Notes under the pieces: model-generated
The model's input: only the letters and a program-made list of their open reading frames with translations
Database searches by the model: none
Told to the model about the DNA's origin: nothing
Assembly: GCF_018129005.1 (NCBI RefSeq)
Contig: NZ_JAAEDL010000003.1
Location: forward strand, 124,001-188,000
Length of the DNA: 64,000 nucleotides
From: Neoroseomonas eburnea
GTDB lineage: Bacteria; Pseudomonadota; Alphaproteobacteria; Acetobacterales; Acetobacteraceae
Direction: 5' to 3'
Position numbers and translations under genes: made by a program
In this document: positions 26,386 through 35,763 of the stretch, one piece after another
Layout of the letters: the number at the start of each line of letters is the position of its first letter
Position numbering within the stretch: the first letter of the stretch is position 1

Positions 26386-26808
26386 TCAGCCGACGATCTC
26401 GTAGCCGGCAAAGAAGTAGGCGATTTCGATCGCCGCATTCTCGACGCTGTCGGACCCGTGCACGGAATTCGCCTCGATGCTCTCGGCGAACAGCTTGCGG
26501 ATGGTACCCTCGGCGGCATTGGCCGGGTTGGTCGCGCCCATCAGCTCGCGGTTCTTCGCCACGGCGTTCTCGCCTTCCAGCACCTGCACCACCACCGGGC
26601 CGGAGACCATGAAGTCCACCAGGTCGTTGTAGAAGGGGCGCTCGGCGTGCACTTCGTAGAACTTCTTGGCGTGCGCGCGGGACATCCAGATGCGCTTCTG
26701 CGCGACGATGGCGAGGCCGTTCTTCTCGAAGATGGCGTTGATGGCGCCCGTCAGGTTGCGGCGGGTCGCGTCCGGCTTGATGATGGAAAAGGTGCGTTCG
26801 ATGGCCAT
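26386..26808 (-). CDS. ndk: Nucleoside diphosphate kinase
   Basis: 140 residues, full length. The N-terminal [11 protein letters not shown], the ATP-site [11 protein letters not shown] (about 57-67) and the active-site [11 protein letters not shown] with phospho-histidine His117 are present. It equilibrates NTP pools using ATP and acts as a hexamer or tetramer in the cytosol. ATG 26808 gives the expected MAIERTF start. It is divergent from the ABC-F gene. Confidence 0.97.
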   Translation of the reverse strand: MAIERTFSIIKPDATRRNLTGAINAIFEKNGLAIVAQKRIWMSRAHAKKFYEVHAERPFYNDLVDFMVSGPVVVQVLEGENAVAKNRELMGATNPANAAEGTIRKLFAESIEANSVHGSDSVENAAIEIAYFFAGYEIVG

Positions 26809-26937
26809 GGGGCTGTCCTCGGTCTTTTCAGAGTCGGGGCGCCCGATAGGCGGGATGCGGCTGCCGCGCAACCCCCGCGGCATGACCGATGCCGGCCCGC
26901 CTTTCGGCTGACGCCGTCCCGGCCTCCCCGTCTCCTG

Positions 26938-27020
26938 CGCAGCCGCCGCGCCAGCCCTGCGCGCCATGCCGCCGGGCCTTCCGGCGTCCTGACCATCGGA
27001 AGGGCCTGCCGGTATGACAG
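26938..27020. repeat. Dispersed palindromic element, family B, copy 2
   Basis: Contains GCCAGCCCTGCGCGCCATGCC, closely similar to GCCAGCCCTGCGACCCATGCC in the 50017 element. A stem of ATGCCGCCGGGCCTTCCG with CGGAAGGGCCTGCCGGTAT follows around a 13-base loop. It lies in the divergent promoter region between ndk and the ABC-F gene. Confidence 0.6.
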
Positions 27021-27051
27021 CGGCGCCCAGGCCCGCTAGAACCGCGACCCC

Positions 27052-28917
27052 ATGACCGTCCTGACCATCCGCGACCTGACCATCCGCATCGCCGGCCGGC
27101 CGCTGCTGGAGGGTGCGAACCTGCAGATCGACGATGGCCGCAAGGTTGGCCTCGTCGGCCGTAACGGCGCCGGCAAGTCCACCCTGCTGAAGGCGGTCAC
27201 CGGCGACCTCCAGCCCGATGGCGGGGAGATCCGCCTCGCCGCCCGCGCCCGCATGGCGCATGTGGCGCAGGAAGCTCCGGGCGGCGACGAGGCCCTGCTC
27301 GACGTCGTCCTCGCCGCCGACACCGAACGCGCCGCCCTGCTCGCCGAGGCCGACAGCCATCCCGACCCGGCGCGCCTCGCCGAGATCCATGACCGGCTGA
27401 TCGCCATCCGCGCCGACAGCGCCCCGGCCCGCGCGGGCGCGATCCTCTCCGGACTCGGTTTCGACGCGACGGCGCAGGCGCGACCCTCGCGCGAATTCTC
27501 CGGTGGCTGGCGCATGCGCGTCGCCCTCGCCCGCGCACTCTTCCTCGAACCCGAGTTGCTGCTGCTCGACGAACCGACCAACCACCTCGACCTCGAAGCG
27601 ACGATGTGGCTGGAATCCTGGCTGCAGCGCTTTTCCGGCGCGGCCATCGTGGTCAGCCACGATCGCGGCCTGCTGGAACGCTGCGTCGATTCCATCGCGC
27701 ATCTCGATCAGCAGAAGATCACCCTCTACCAGGGCAACTTCGCCGATTTCGTGCGGATGCGCGCCGAACGCCAGGCCCAGCAGGCCGCCGCCAACGAACG
27801 CATCGCCGCCGAGCGCGCCCATATCCAGTCCTTCATCGACCGCTTTCGCTACAAGGCCTCCAAGGCTCGCCAGGCGCAGTCCCGCATCAAGGCGCTGGAA
27901 CGCATGCCGCCGATCGAGGCGGTGGTCGAGGACACCCCCGTCCGCTTCGCCTTCCCTTCGCCGGACGAGCTGCCGCCGCCGATCCTCTCCCTCAACGGCT
28001 GTTCGGTCGGCTATGGTGGCACGCCCATCCTGCGCAACCTCCACCTGCGCCTCGATCAGGACGATCGCATCGCGCTGCTGGGGGCCAATGGAAACGGCAA
28101 GTCGACGCTCGCCAAGTTGCTCGCCGGGCGGTTGCAGCCCGAAGGCGGTACGCATTTCCGCAATGCGCGCCTGCGCGTCGGGTATTTCGCGCAGCACCAG
28201 GCGGAAGAACTCGACCTCGCCGGGACGCCGCTGACCCACATGCAGGCAGCCCTGCCCAAGGCGACCGAGACGCAGTGCCGATCGCAACTGGCCCGCTTCG
28301 GCCTCGATGCCGACCGCGCCGACAATCGCATCACCGCATTGTCCGGCGGCGAGAAGGCCCGCCTGCTGCTCGCCCTGACGACCCGCGACGCGCCGCAACT
28401 GCTGATCCTCGACGAACCAACCAACCACCTCGACATCGATGCGCGCGAGGCGCTGGTGAAGGCGCTGGCCGACTACGCCGGCGCCGTGGTGCTGATCACC
28501 CACGACCCGCATCTGGTCGAACTCGCCGCCGACCGGCTCTGGCTGGTGGCGAACGGGGCGGTTACCGACTTCGACGGCGACCTCGACGACTACCGCGCGC
28601 TGCTCGCCGAACGCGCGCGCGGCGGCGCGAGGACTGAGAATGGCGATGCCCGCGCCGAGGCCCGCCGTGAACGTGCCGGCACGCGCGTTGCCACCGCCCC
28701 CCTGCGCGCCCGGCTGAAGGAGGTCGAAGCAGCGCTCGACAAGCTCGCCCGCGAGGACGCGCTGATCGAGAAGCGCCTTTCCGATCCCGCGACCTATGCC
28801 CGCTTCAAGCCGGAGGATATCGCCTGGGCCAATACCCGCCGCGCCGCGATCGCGAAGGAGATCGCGACGCTCGAGGAGGAATGGCTCGACCTCTCGGCCC
28901 GGCTCGACGCCGCCTGA
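27052..28917 (+). CDS. ABC-F family ribosome-associated ATPase (YheS/Uup-like)
   Basis: 621 residues with two ABC ATPase domains and no membrane segment. Walker A motifs are GRNGAGKST (36-44) and GANGNGKST (near 344). Signature motifs are [15 protein letters not shown] and [13 protein letters not shown], each followed by [11 protein letters not shown] or [11 protein letters not shown]. Between them lies the P-site tRNA interaction linker with an arginine/lysine-rich stretch ([21 protein letters not shown]). A C-terminal coiled-coil-like region ends the protein. Members adjust stalled or special translation states; antibiotic protection cannot be assumed. YheS is the closest match by pattern. 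Confidence 0.92.
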   Translation: MTVLTIRDLTIRIAGRPLLEGANLQIDDGRKVGLVGRNGAGKSTLLKAVTGDLQPDGGEIRLAARARMAHVAQEAPGGDEALLDVVLAADTERAALLAEADSHPDPARLAEIHDRLIAIRADSAPARAGAILSGLGFDATAQARPSREFSGGWRMRVALARALFLEPELLLLDEPTNHLDLEATMWLESWLQRFSGAAIVVSHDRGLLERCVDSIAHLDQQKITLYQGNFADFVRMRAERQAQQAAANERIAAERAHIQSFIDRFRYKASKARQAQSRIKALERMPPIEAVVEDTPVRFAFPSPDELPPPILSLNGCSVGYGGTPILRNLHLRLDQDDRIALLGANGNGKSTLAKLLAGRLQPEGGTHFRNARLRVGYFAQHQAEELDLAGTPLTHMQAALPKATETQCRSQLARFGLDADRADNRITALSGGEKARLLLALTTRDAPQLLILDEPTNHLDIDAREALVKALADYAGAVVLITHDPHLVELAADRLWLVANGAVTDFDGDLDDYRALLAERARGGARTENGDARAEARRERAGTRVATAPLRARLKEVEAALDKLAREDALIEKRLSDPATYARFKPEDIAWANTRRAAIAKEIATLEEEWLDLSARLDAA

Positions 28918-28928
28918 TGCCAACGGAT

Positions 28929-28954
28929 CCTGCCGATGGCGGGTCATCGGCAGG
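28929..28954. terminator. Hairpin after ABC-F gene
   Basis: CCTGCCGATG (28929-28938), six-base loop, CATCGGCAGG (28945-28954): a perfect 10-bp stem 12 bases after the stop codon. It shares TGCCGATG/CATCGGCA with family B elements and may derive from one. Terminator role inferred from position. Confidence 0.55.
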
Positions 28955-29167
28955 GCGAACGTCACCCCCGCGCCGGGTTGGTGCGGCAGTCGCGCGGGAA
29001 ATCGCATCAGATCCCGCCCAGGCGGATTCACCCGGTCGGCCGAAAATGCTCACGACGACGGGCGGCCTGGCCGGTTGCCGCGACCCGATGCGAACGCCAG
29101 CCGTTCCGCGAACCCCCATGCCGGGCCGGCGGAGAGCCCCGCCCGCATGGCGCGGCGCCGCGGCAGC

Positions 29168-29353
29168 TCAACCGGCCTTCGCCACCCGCGGCGGCGACGG
29201 CGGCTGGCAGCGCCGGAGGTCTTCCTCATCCAGGGTGCGTCGCATGAAGGTGGGCCAGAGGGCGCGCCCGGTCGGCGGCTCCTGCAGTTTCGCAACCTGC
29301 GGGCGAGGCTTCTTGGCAGCTTCACCCGTCCGAAGCGAGTCGATGACGTCCAT
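29168..29353 (-). CDS. Small hypothetical protein
   Basis: 61 residues, MDVIDSL start, rich in Lys, Arg and Pro, with ALWPTFMRRTLDEEDLRR in the middle. It has no membrane segment or signal peptide. AGGGAGGG lies five bases before the ATG, which is the main reason to list it. No family is recognised. It is divergent from the Bug-type binding protein gene, with about 160 bases between starts. Confidence 0.4.
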   Translation of the reverse strand: MDVIDSLRTGEAAKKPRPQVAKLQEPPTGRALWPTFMRRTLDEEDLRRCQPPSPPRVAKAG

Positions 29354-29516
29354 CACGTCCCTCCCTTCGTACCGAGCTTCGAGGCTAGTCCCTGCGCGCG
29401 ATGGAAAACAACGAAAGGATGCGTGACAGCCGGCGCGCGCGTCTGGACCGCCGGCGCGGGATCGGCTTACAGGGCCGCGAAGACCGGCGCGTTCGCGCCG
29501 TCGGGAGGAGACCGCC

Positions 29517-30482
29517 ATGATCCGCCGCCGCGCGCTGCTCGCCACCCCTGTGCTCGCCCTGCCCGCCGCCGTGCGCGCCCAGGCTTGGCCGTCCCGCCCG
29601 GTGCGCATTGTCGTCGCCTATCCGCCGGGGGGATCGACCGACGTGCTGGCGCGTGGCCTCGCCGCCGCGCTGCAGGAAGCGATCCCGGGCAGCACCTTCG
29701 TGGTGGACAATCGCCCCGGCGGTGCGGCGGTGGTCGGCACCCAGGCCGTCGCACAGGCCGCGGCGGACGGCTACACGCTCTCGCTCGGCAACAACCAGAC
29801 GCATGCGGCCAATGCCGCGATGCTGCCCTCCCTGCCCTTCGACCCGGTGGCCGATTTCGCACCGATCGCGCGCCTCGCCGCCGTGCACCACGCGATCGTC
29901 GTGCCGGCCAACGGCGCGCGGACCCTGGCGGAACTGGCAGCGAAGGGACGCGACGGCGGGCGGGTGACCTATGCCTCCTCCGGCGCCGGCTCGGCCAGCC
30001 ACGTGATCGCCGAGACCTTCGTCCGGCGCGAACGGATGGAAGCGACGCACGTGCCCTATCGCGGCGGCGCGCAGGCGACGACGGACACGGTCTCAGGCAC
30101 TGTGGACTTCTTCGTCTCCACCTGGCCCCAGGTGGTCGCGCTGGTGCGCGACGGGCGGCTGCGCGCCCTCGGCATCGGGGCACCCGCACGCCTGCCGGAA
30201 ACGCCGGACGTGCCGACCTTCGCCGAGCTGAACGCGCAGGATCTCGCCGTCGATGCCTGGTTCGGCCTCTGGGCCCCGGCGCGCACCCCGGCGGAGGTCG
30301 TCACCCGCCTGTCCGATGCGCTGATGGGCATCCTGGCGGCGCCGGCGATGCGGGAGAGGCTGAACGGCCAGGGCTTCGTGGCGGCTCCCCTGCCGTCCGA
30401 CGCCTTCGCCGCCTTCCAGCGGGACGAAGTGGCCCGCTGGCGGCGCCTGGTGGAGCTGACCGGGATCCGTCTGCAGGGCTGA
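29517..30482 (+). CDS. Bug-family tripartite tricarboxylate transporter substrate-binding protein
   Basis: 321 residues with an N-terminal export signal containing RRR and ending near VRAQ. The family features are WPSRPVRIVVAYPPGGSTD (about 23-41), VDNRPGGAAVVG near 64, YTLSLGNNQTHAANAAM near 84, and VPYRGGAQATTD near 180. Bug proteins bind carboxylates or related solutes in the periplasm for TctAB-type permeases; no permease gene is adjacent, as is usual for this expanded family. GGGAGGAG precedes the ATG. Confidence 0.92.
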   Translation: MIRRRALLATPVLALPAAVRAQAWPSRPVRIVVAYPPGGSTDVLARGLAAALQEAIPGSTFVVDNRPGGAAVVGTQAVAQAAADGYTLSLGNNQTHAANAAMLPSLPFDPVADFAPIARLAAVHHAIVVPANGARTLAELAAKGRDGGRVTYASSGAGSASHVIAETFVRRERMEATHVPYRGGAQATTDTVSGTVDFFVSTWPQVVALVRDGRLRALGIGAPARLPETPDVPTFAELNAQDLAVDAWFGLWAPARTPAEVVTRLSDALMGILAAPAMRERLNGQGFVAAPLPSDAFAAFQRDEVARWRRLVELTGIRLQG

Positions 30483-30607
30483 CCGGACCGGCAGGCGCGC
30501 CATCCGCCTGGGCGGCAGCCCGGGCGGTCGATGCTCTCTCGCGCCGACCGGGCAGGCGCAGGGGCCGAGGCCCCCGTCCGGCCGCGCCGCCCCCCCCCGC
30601 GCGGCTG

Positions 30608-30985
30608 TCACGCCGCGATGACGCTCCGCGCGGCAATGGTCAGGCGCGCATTCTCGAGCGTCGGGCCCTCGGTCGCGCGCGGACAGCAGCCGTCGACCGC
30701 GTGGCCGGCCACGGGACGGAGATCGGCGTGCAGCATCCGCAGCACCCCGGCATTCGCGAATGCCGCGCGGTTGCCCATGTCGAGGCAGGATTCCGCGGGG
30801 GCGCCGTTCGCCACCATGACGTCGTGCTGGTCCAGTTCGACATGGAACTAGGTGACGGAGCCGCGCGGCGGCTGGCGGATGACGCGAACGCCGTCGACCA
30901 GCAATTCGGCAGGCACCAGCACCTCGTCCACCAGCATCGCGTGGTCGGGCGAAACCGCGAGCGGCCGGCCACCTGCGGCCGGCAT
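30608..30985 (-). pseudogene. Broken Hint (Hedgehog/intein-type) domain gene with in-frame amber codon
   Basis: In one frame the minus strand reads RPLAVSPDHAMLVDEVLVP, continues to PPRGSVT, meets TAG at 30850-30848, and then goes on with FHVELDQHDVMVANGAPAE and SCLDMGNRAAFANAG. This is the C-terminal two thirds of a Hint_2 domain; intact relatives have VTY-x-HVEL at this point, so a Tyr codon (TAC) has probably become TAG. The N-terminal cleavage-site part of the domain is absent upstream of 30985. Both truncation and stop point to a decayed gene, perhaps once fused to a large secreted protein. Confidence 0.75.
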
Positions 30986-31029
30986 GCGGGATGGGCGGGC
31001 GGCCGGCGGCGCGGGCCGGTGCCGGCATC

Positions 31030-31055
31030 GAGACTGCGCCTTTCGGCGCATCCTC
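31030..31055. repeat. GAATGCGCC palindrome, family A, copy 3 (diverged)
   Basis: GAGACTGCGCC, loop TTTC, GGCGCATCCTC: stem with TGCGCC/GGCGCA perfect and outer GAG/CTC pairs, interrupted by two mismatches. It lies just past the holC stop, upstream of the Hint remnant on the same strand. Confidence 0.5.
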
Positions 31056-31065
31056 AAGCCGTCCC

Positions 31066-31515
31066 TCAGGTCTTCCTCTCCCAGCCGCCGGCGCCCTGTT
31101 GCCAGTAGGCGAGCGCATGCCCACCCGCCTTGGCCGCGGCCCAGCGACGACGCGCGGCGGCGACCGCTGCCTCGTCCCCACCGTCGAAAAGGTCGAACAC
31201 CCGGTCGTAGTCGCCGAGCCGCGCGCTCTCCGCCCCATCCACCAGGAAGAGGAAGCGCGCCCCGTTGCCCGGCGGGACATCGGCGGTGCCGAGCAGGATC
31301 GGCTGCAGCGGGTCGTTTTCCCCGCCCGCCAGGCCGTGCGGCAGCCAATCCGGGTCCGCCACCGTCCACAGCGCGGCATCGAGCGCCTTGGCGCGCTCGC
31401 CTTCCCCGCACAGCACGAAGGCGCGGCCGCCGGATTGCAGCACGCGGCCGAGCAGCTTCGGCAGCGCCTGCTCCAGCCTGGTCCGCGTCAGGTGGTAGAA
31501 GCCGATCTCCGCCAT
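31066..31515 (-). CDS. holC: DNA polymerase III chi subunit
   Basis: 149 residues. The chi-subunit pattern is present: IGFYHLTRTRLEQALPKLL at the start, GGRAFVLCGEGERAKALDAALWT near residue 30, and FLFLVDGAES followed by DYDRVFDLFDGGDE near 95. Chi links the clamp loader to single-strand-binding protein. ATG 31515 is taken because the family begins a few residues before the FYHL block. Location in a pepA-holC operon is a conserved arrangement. Confidence 0.88.
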   Translation of the reverse strand: MAEIGFYHLTRTRLEQALPKLLGRVLQSGGRAFVLCGEGERAKALDAALWTVADPDWLPHGLAGGENDPLQPILLGTADVPPGNGARFLFLVDGAESARLGDYDRVFDLFDGGDEAAVAAARRRWAAAKAGGHALAYWQQGAGGWERKT

Positions 31516-31519
31516 GCGG

Positions 31520-31942
31520 CTACTTGGTCGCGCCGCCCAACGGGCAGCGCAGGCGGTAGAAGTTGTGCGCCGGCGCCGCATCCCCGGCCTGGCGCAGCCA
31601 GGTCTCGACCAGCACGGTGCCGTCCGGGCTGACGACCGCGCGGTTGAACACGGCGGTCACGCGCGTCGCATCGCGCGGATCGGGGAAGGTGATGAGGCGG
31701 ACCGACACCCCGCCCGACATCGGCATGAATTCGGTGGTCGAGCGCTGGCCGTTCGCCAGCGTCAGCACCATCCGGCGCAGCGTGCCGCCCTCGATCTCCA
31801 CGGCATAGGCCCTGGTGGGCATGATGCCTGGGCGGGACGTCGCCTCCAGCGGTTCGCAGGCGACGAGCGCTTGGCCCTGCGCGGCCACCGGCAGGGCGAG
31901 CAGCGCGAAGGCCGGCCAGAGAATTCGCATCCGCATGCTCAT
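31520..31942 (-). CDS. Secreted protein of unknown function
   Basis: 140 residues with a signal peptide (MSMRMR basic start, hydrophobic to AQGQA). The mature domain has two cysteines (VACEPLE near 29, RLRCPLGG near 133) likely to form a disulfide and a beta-rich pattern (GTLRRMVLTLANGQRST, VRLITFPDPRDATRVTAVF). No family recognised. Its start overlaps the stop of the aminopeptidase paralog (ATGA), and it ends four bases before holC, so it is embedded in the pepA-holC operon. Confidence 0.65.
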   Translation of the reverse strand: MSMRMRILWPAFALLALPVAAQGQALVACEPLEATSRPGIMPTRAYAVEIEGGTLRRMVLTLANGQRSTTEFMPMSGGVSVRLITFPDPRDATRVTAVFNRAVVSPDGTVLVETWLRQAGDAAPAHNFYRLRCPLGGATK

Positions 31943-33375
31943 GTCTCCTGCTCGAAGCGCATCGCCACCAGACGGTCCAGCAGCCGCGCGCCGAAGCCGG
32001 TGGGCCCGGCCGGTCCGAGCGCATGCGGCGCCTCCGCCGTGTCCACGCCGGCGATGTCGAGATGCGCCCAGGGCACCTCGCCGGCGAACTCGCGCAGGAA
32101 GGCCGCGGCGTGGCAGGCGTCGGGCACCAGCCGCCCGCCGAAGGCGCCGCTGCTCGCCGGCGCGCATTGCCGCAGGTCGGCGATGCCGGAGGCCAGGTCC
32201 TCGCGATGCCGCGCGCCGATCGGCAGCGGCCAGAGCCTCTCGCCCACCGCCTCCCCGGCCGCTGCTGCCGCGGCCATCAGCGCCGCCTCGGTACCGAACA
32301 GCCCGGCGCGATGGTGGCCCAGCGCGGTGACGACCGATCCGGTCAGCGTCGCCAGGTCGATCACCGCGCGCGGGCGGAAGCGCGTGATGGCATGGTGCAG
32401 CGCATCGGCGAGCACCAGCCGTCCTTCGGCATCGGTGTCGATCACCTCCACCGTGCGGCGGGAGGCGGTACGGATCACGTCGCCGGGGCGATAGGATCGC
32501 GCACCGGTCGCGTTCTCCGCGATCGCCAGCACGGCGACCGCGGGCGCGGGGGATCCCCGCCGCGCCAATGCCAGCATCGCGCCCGCGCAGGCGGCCGCGC
32601 CCGCCATGTCGGCGCGCATCGCCTCCATCCCCGCCGCGGGCTTGATCGAGACGCCGCCGGTGTCGAAGACGATCCCCTTGCCGACAAGGGCGACGGGCGG
32701 CACGGGCAGCACGCCGCGCCAGCGCAGCACGACGAGGCGCGGCGGGCTGTCGCTGCCGCCGCCCACCGCGAGCAGCGCGCCGAAGCCATGCTGCTCCAGC
32801 CATTTGCGGCCGTGGATCTCGACGTCGATACCCTCCTCGGCGAGCCCCTCCAGCCGTTCGGCGAAGGCGCGCGTGGTCAGCCGGTTGGCGGGCTCCACGG
32901 TCAGTTCGCGCGCGAGCAGGCAACCGGCGACACCGGGGGCGAGCCGCGCGAAGGCCGCCTCCGCCGCCTCCGGCTGCCCGGTGCGGACTGTCAGGCGCCG
33001 CAGCCGCTTCGGCACGTCCCTCGTGCGCAGGGCATCGAAGTGCCAGGCGCCGAGGGCGATGCCGGCAGCGAGCGACGCCGCATCCTCCGGCGCGACACCT
33101 TCCGCCGCCACGGAAAGCTCCGTCGCCTCCCCCGCGGCCAGCGCGGCCGCGGCGCCGGCGGTCTCGTGCGCGAGCGGCGTCGGCGCGGTGCCGAGGCCGA
33201 CGAGCAGCCGGCGCGGCGGTCCCGTCAGGTCCAGCACCGCATCGGCCCGGCCGGTGAAGCGTGCCGCCGCGGCAGCCGCGGCCAGCCCGGACGGGACCGC
33301 CGCGCCCTCCGCGACGGGCACGACACAGGGCGGTTCGGCCCCTGGCGCGCCGCGGCGGAAATGGACGGCGATCAT
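31939..33375 (-). CDS. Second M17 leucyl-aminopeptidase family protein
   Basis: 478 residues. The catalytic C-terminal domain is intact: KGIVFDTGGVSIKP (first lysine and aspartate ligands), MRADMAGAAA, and DTDAEGRLVLAD, with the bicarbonate-site arginine in the last. The family signature NTDAEGRL carries Asp instead of Asn at its first position. The N-terminal domain is shorter and less conserved than in PepA. It starts 10 bases after pepA and probably arose by tandem duplication with specialisation. Two-metal aminopeptidase activity is likely; substrate range is unknown. Confidence 0.9.
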   Translation of the reverse strand: MIAVHFRRGAPGAEPPCVVPVAEGAAVPSGLAAAAAAARFTGRADAVLDLTGPPRRLLVGLGTAPTPLAHETAGAAAALAAGEATELSVAAEGVAPEDAASLAAGIALGAWHFDALRTRDVPKRLRRLTVRTGQPEAAEAAFARLAPGVAGCLLARELTVEPANRLTTRAFAERLEGLAEEGIDVEIHGRKWLEQHGFGALLAVGGGSDSPPRLVVLRWRGVLPVPPVALVGKGIVFDTGGVSIKPAAGMEAMRADMAGAAACAGAMLALARRGSPAPAVAVLAIAENATGARSYRPGDVIRTASRRTVEVIDTDAEGRLVLADALHHAITRFRPRAVIDLATLTGSVVTALGHHRAGLFGTEAALMAAAAAAGEAVGERLWPLPIGARHREDLASGIADLRQCAPASSGAFGGRLVPDACHAAAFLREFAGEVPWAHLDIAGVDTAEAPHALGPAGPTGFGARLLDRLVAMRFEQET

Positions 33376-33385
33376 GGCGTCACGC

Positions 33386-34861
33386 TCAGCCCTCGTAGTA
33401 CTCCGCGACCAGGCGGTCGAGCATCCGCACGCCGTAGGCGGTCGCCCCCTTCGGCGCGGTCGGCAGGTCCTTGTTGCTCCAGGCCGTCCCGGCGATGTCG
33501 AGATGCGCCCAGGGCCGCCCCTGCACGAAGCGCTGGATGAATTGCGCCGCGGTGATCGAACCGCCCGGCCGGCCGCCGACATTCTTCATGTCGGCGATGT
33601 CGGACTTGATCTGCTTGTCATAGGCCTCGCCGAGCGGCATGCGCCAGGCTGCCTCGCCGACCGCCTTGCCGGCGGCCTCGATGCGCTGGGCCAGCGTGTC
33701 GTCGTTCGAGAACAGGCCGGCGTGCTCATGGCCGAGAGCGATGATGATGGCGCCGGTCAGCGTGGCGAGATCGACCATGAAGCGCGGGTCGTGCTTCTCG
33801 ATGCAGTAGTGGATCACGTCGGCGAGGACGAGCCGCCCCTCGGCGTCGGTATTGATCACTTCCACCGTCTGGCCCGAGGCGGTCGTCACCACGTCGCCCG
33901 GCCGCTGCGCGGTGCCGGAGGGCATGTTCTCCACCAGCCCGACGAGGCCGACCACGTCCGCCTTCGCCTTGCGCCCGGCGAGCGCCGCCATCAGCCCGAT
34001 CACCGTGCCGGCGCCGGCCATGTCCCACTTCATGTCCTCCATGCCGCCGGCGGGCTTGATGGAGATGCCGCCGGTGTCGAAGGTCACGCCCTTGCCGATG
34101 AAGGCGACCGGCTTGCCCGGCTTCTTGCCCTTGGCCGCGCCGTTCCACTTCATCACCACCATGCGCGGTTCGTTCGCGCTGCCCTGCGCGACGCCGAGCA
34201 GCGCGCCGAAGCCGAGCTTCCGCATCTCCTTCGGGCCGAGGATCTCGACCTCGACGCCGAGCTTGGTCAGCGCCTTGCAACGTTCGGCGCATTCGGCCGG
34301 CGTCAGCACGTTGGGCGGTTCGGACACCAGGTCGCGCGTCACGAACACCCCGTCCGCCACTGCCTGCATCGGGGCGAAGGCGGCCTTCGCCTTGGTCGCG
34401 TCGGAGGTCGCGACGGCGACGCGCTCGAGCTTCGGCTTGTCCTCCTCCTTCTCCGTCGTGCGGTAGCGGTCGAAGCGGTAGGACTTCAGCAGCACGCCCA
34501 ATGCGAGCGAGGCGGCAAGCGCCGGCGCCAGCCCGTCCGCCGCGACCACGGCCTCGCGTTCCTGCGCGAGCGGGCCGGCGATGGCCCCGCCGCCCGCCTC
34601 GGCGCCGGTGGCGGCAAGGTCTGCCGCCTTGCCGAGCCCGATCGCCACCACCTTGCTCAGCCCGGCGCCCGGTGCCCAGAGGGTCGCGGTCTGGCCCTTG
34701 CGGCCCTTGAACTTCGCGGCCTCCAGCCCGCGCGCAATCGCCCCGCCCGCCGCCTCGTCCGCCTGCTTCGCGAGACCGGCGAGCGGCGCCTCCTCGGTCA
34801 GCGGCAGCACCAGGGCGCCGCTGCGCGGCAGGGCGGGCTTCACGAAGGCGATGTCTGGCAT
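33386..34861 (-). CDS. pepA: Leucyl aminopeptidase (M17)
   Basis: 491 residues. KGVTFDTGGISIKP near 250, KWDMAGAGT near 275 and NTDAEGRLVLADVI near 330 give all two-zinc ligands and the catalytic lysine and arginine. It releases N-terminal residues from peptides in the cytosol; some PepA proteins also bind DNA. The ATG at 34861 (MPDIAFV) is preferred over a longer in-frame start because the conserved N-terminal domain begins there. First gene of the operon pepA, M17 paralog, secreted protein, holC. Confidence 0.95.
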   Translation of the reverse strand: MPDIAFVKPALPRSGALVLPLTEEAPLAGLAKQADEAAGGAIARGLEAAKFKGRKGQTATLWAPGAGLSKVVAIGLGKAADLAATGAEAGGGAIAGPLAQEREAVVAADGLAPALAASLALGVLLKSYRFDRYRTTEKEEDKPKLERVAVATSDATKAKAAFAPMQAVADGVFVTRDLVSEPPNVLTPAECAERCKALTKLGVEVEILGPKEMRKLGFGALLGVAQGSANEPRMVVMKWNGAAKGKKPGKPVAFIGKGVTFDTGGISIKPAGGMEDMKWDMAGAGTVIGLMAALAGRKAKADVVGLVGLVENMPSGTAQRPGDVVTTASGQTVEVINTDAEGRLVLADVIHYCIEKHDPRFMVDLATLTGAIIIALGHEHAGLFSNDDTLAQRIEAAGKAVGEAAWRMPLGEAYDKQIKSDIADMKNVGGRPGGSITAAQFIQRFVQGRPWAHLDIAGTAWSNKDLPTAPKGATAYGVRMLDRLVAEYYEG

Positions 34862-34992
34862 GGGGACTCCGGACCGGCGATGTCTTGTGACGGTCACCTT
34901 ACGCAGCGCGCCCCGGGCCGGCCAGGGGCGCGGCCCGCGAGCCCGGCCGGGCGGGGCTTGCGGGCCGCGCCGCCTGACGCCACACGGGGCGC

Positions 34993-35763
34993 ATGGATCA
35001 CGATGCCCTGCTCGCCCTTGCCGTCCGCCTGGCCGCGGAGGCCGCCGCCGCCATCAATGCGGTGCGCGCCGCCGGCTTCGCGGTGGAGCGCAAGACCGAC
35101 CGATCCCCGGTCACCGAGGCGGACCGCATCGCCGAGGCGCTGATCGTCGAGGGCCTGCGCGCCGCCGCCCCCGCCATCCCGGTTATCGCCGAGGAGGAGA
35201 TCGAGGCCGGCACCGCGCCCACCGATCCCGGCCATCGCTTCTGGCTGGTCGACCCGCTGGACGGCACGCGGGAATTCGCCGCCGGACGGGACAATTTCAC
35301 CGTCAACATCGGGCTGGTCGAGGACGGGCGGCCGGTACTCGGCGCCGTCGCCATCCCGGCCACCGGCGAGGTGTTCTGGGGCCGCCTCGGCGCCGGCGCC
35401 TGGAAGCGCGACGCCACGGGGGAGCGGCCGATCTCCGCCCGCGCCGTGCCGCCCGAGGGGCTGACCGTGATGGGCAGCCACCACTACCGGGACGACCCCC
35501 GCATGGACCGCTTCCTCGCGGGCCGGCAGGTGGCGCGCATCGTCAACATCGGCTCGGCGGAGAAGTTCTGCCGGGTCGCCGAGGGCAGCGCCGACCTCTA
35601 TCCGCGCTTCGGGCGGACCATGGAATGGGACACCGCGGCGCCGCACGCCGTGCTGGAAGCCGCCGGCGGCACGCTGCGGCTGCTCGAAGGCGGCAATCCC
35701 CTGCGCTATGGCAAGCCCGGCTGGGCGAACCCCGGCTTCGTCTGCGAGGGGCTGCGCCCGTGA
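34993..35763 (+). CDS. cysQ: 3'(2'),5'-bisphosphate nucleotidase CysQ-like (inositol monophosphatase family)
   Basis: 256 residues. Metal-site motifs are EEEIEAG near residue 67, WLVDPLDGTREFAAGRDNFTVNIGL near 83-107, and GRTMEWDTAAPHAVLEAAG near 205. The GSAEKFCRVAEGSADLYPRFG stretch and lithium-sensitive phosphatase motif pattern fit CysQ better than histidinol phosphatase. The enzyme removes 3'-phosphate from PAP formed in sulfur metabolism. The next gene starts within its stop (GTGA). Confidence 0.87.
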   Translation: MDHDALLALAVRLAAEAAAAINAVRAAGFAVERKTDRSPVTEADRIAEALIVEGLRAAAPAIPVIAEEEIEAGTAPTDPGHRFWLVDPLDGTREFAAGRDNFTVNIGLVEDGRPVLGAVAIPATGEVFWGRLGAGAWKRDATGERPISARAVPPEGLTVMGSHHYRDDPRMDRFLAGRQVARIVNIGSAEKFCRVAEGSADLYPRFGRTMEWDTAAPHAVLEAAGGTLRLLEGGNPLRYGKPGWANPGFVCEGLRP

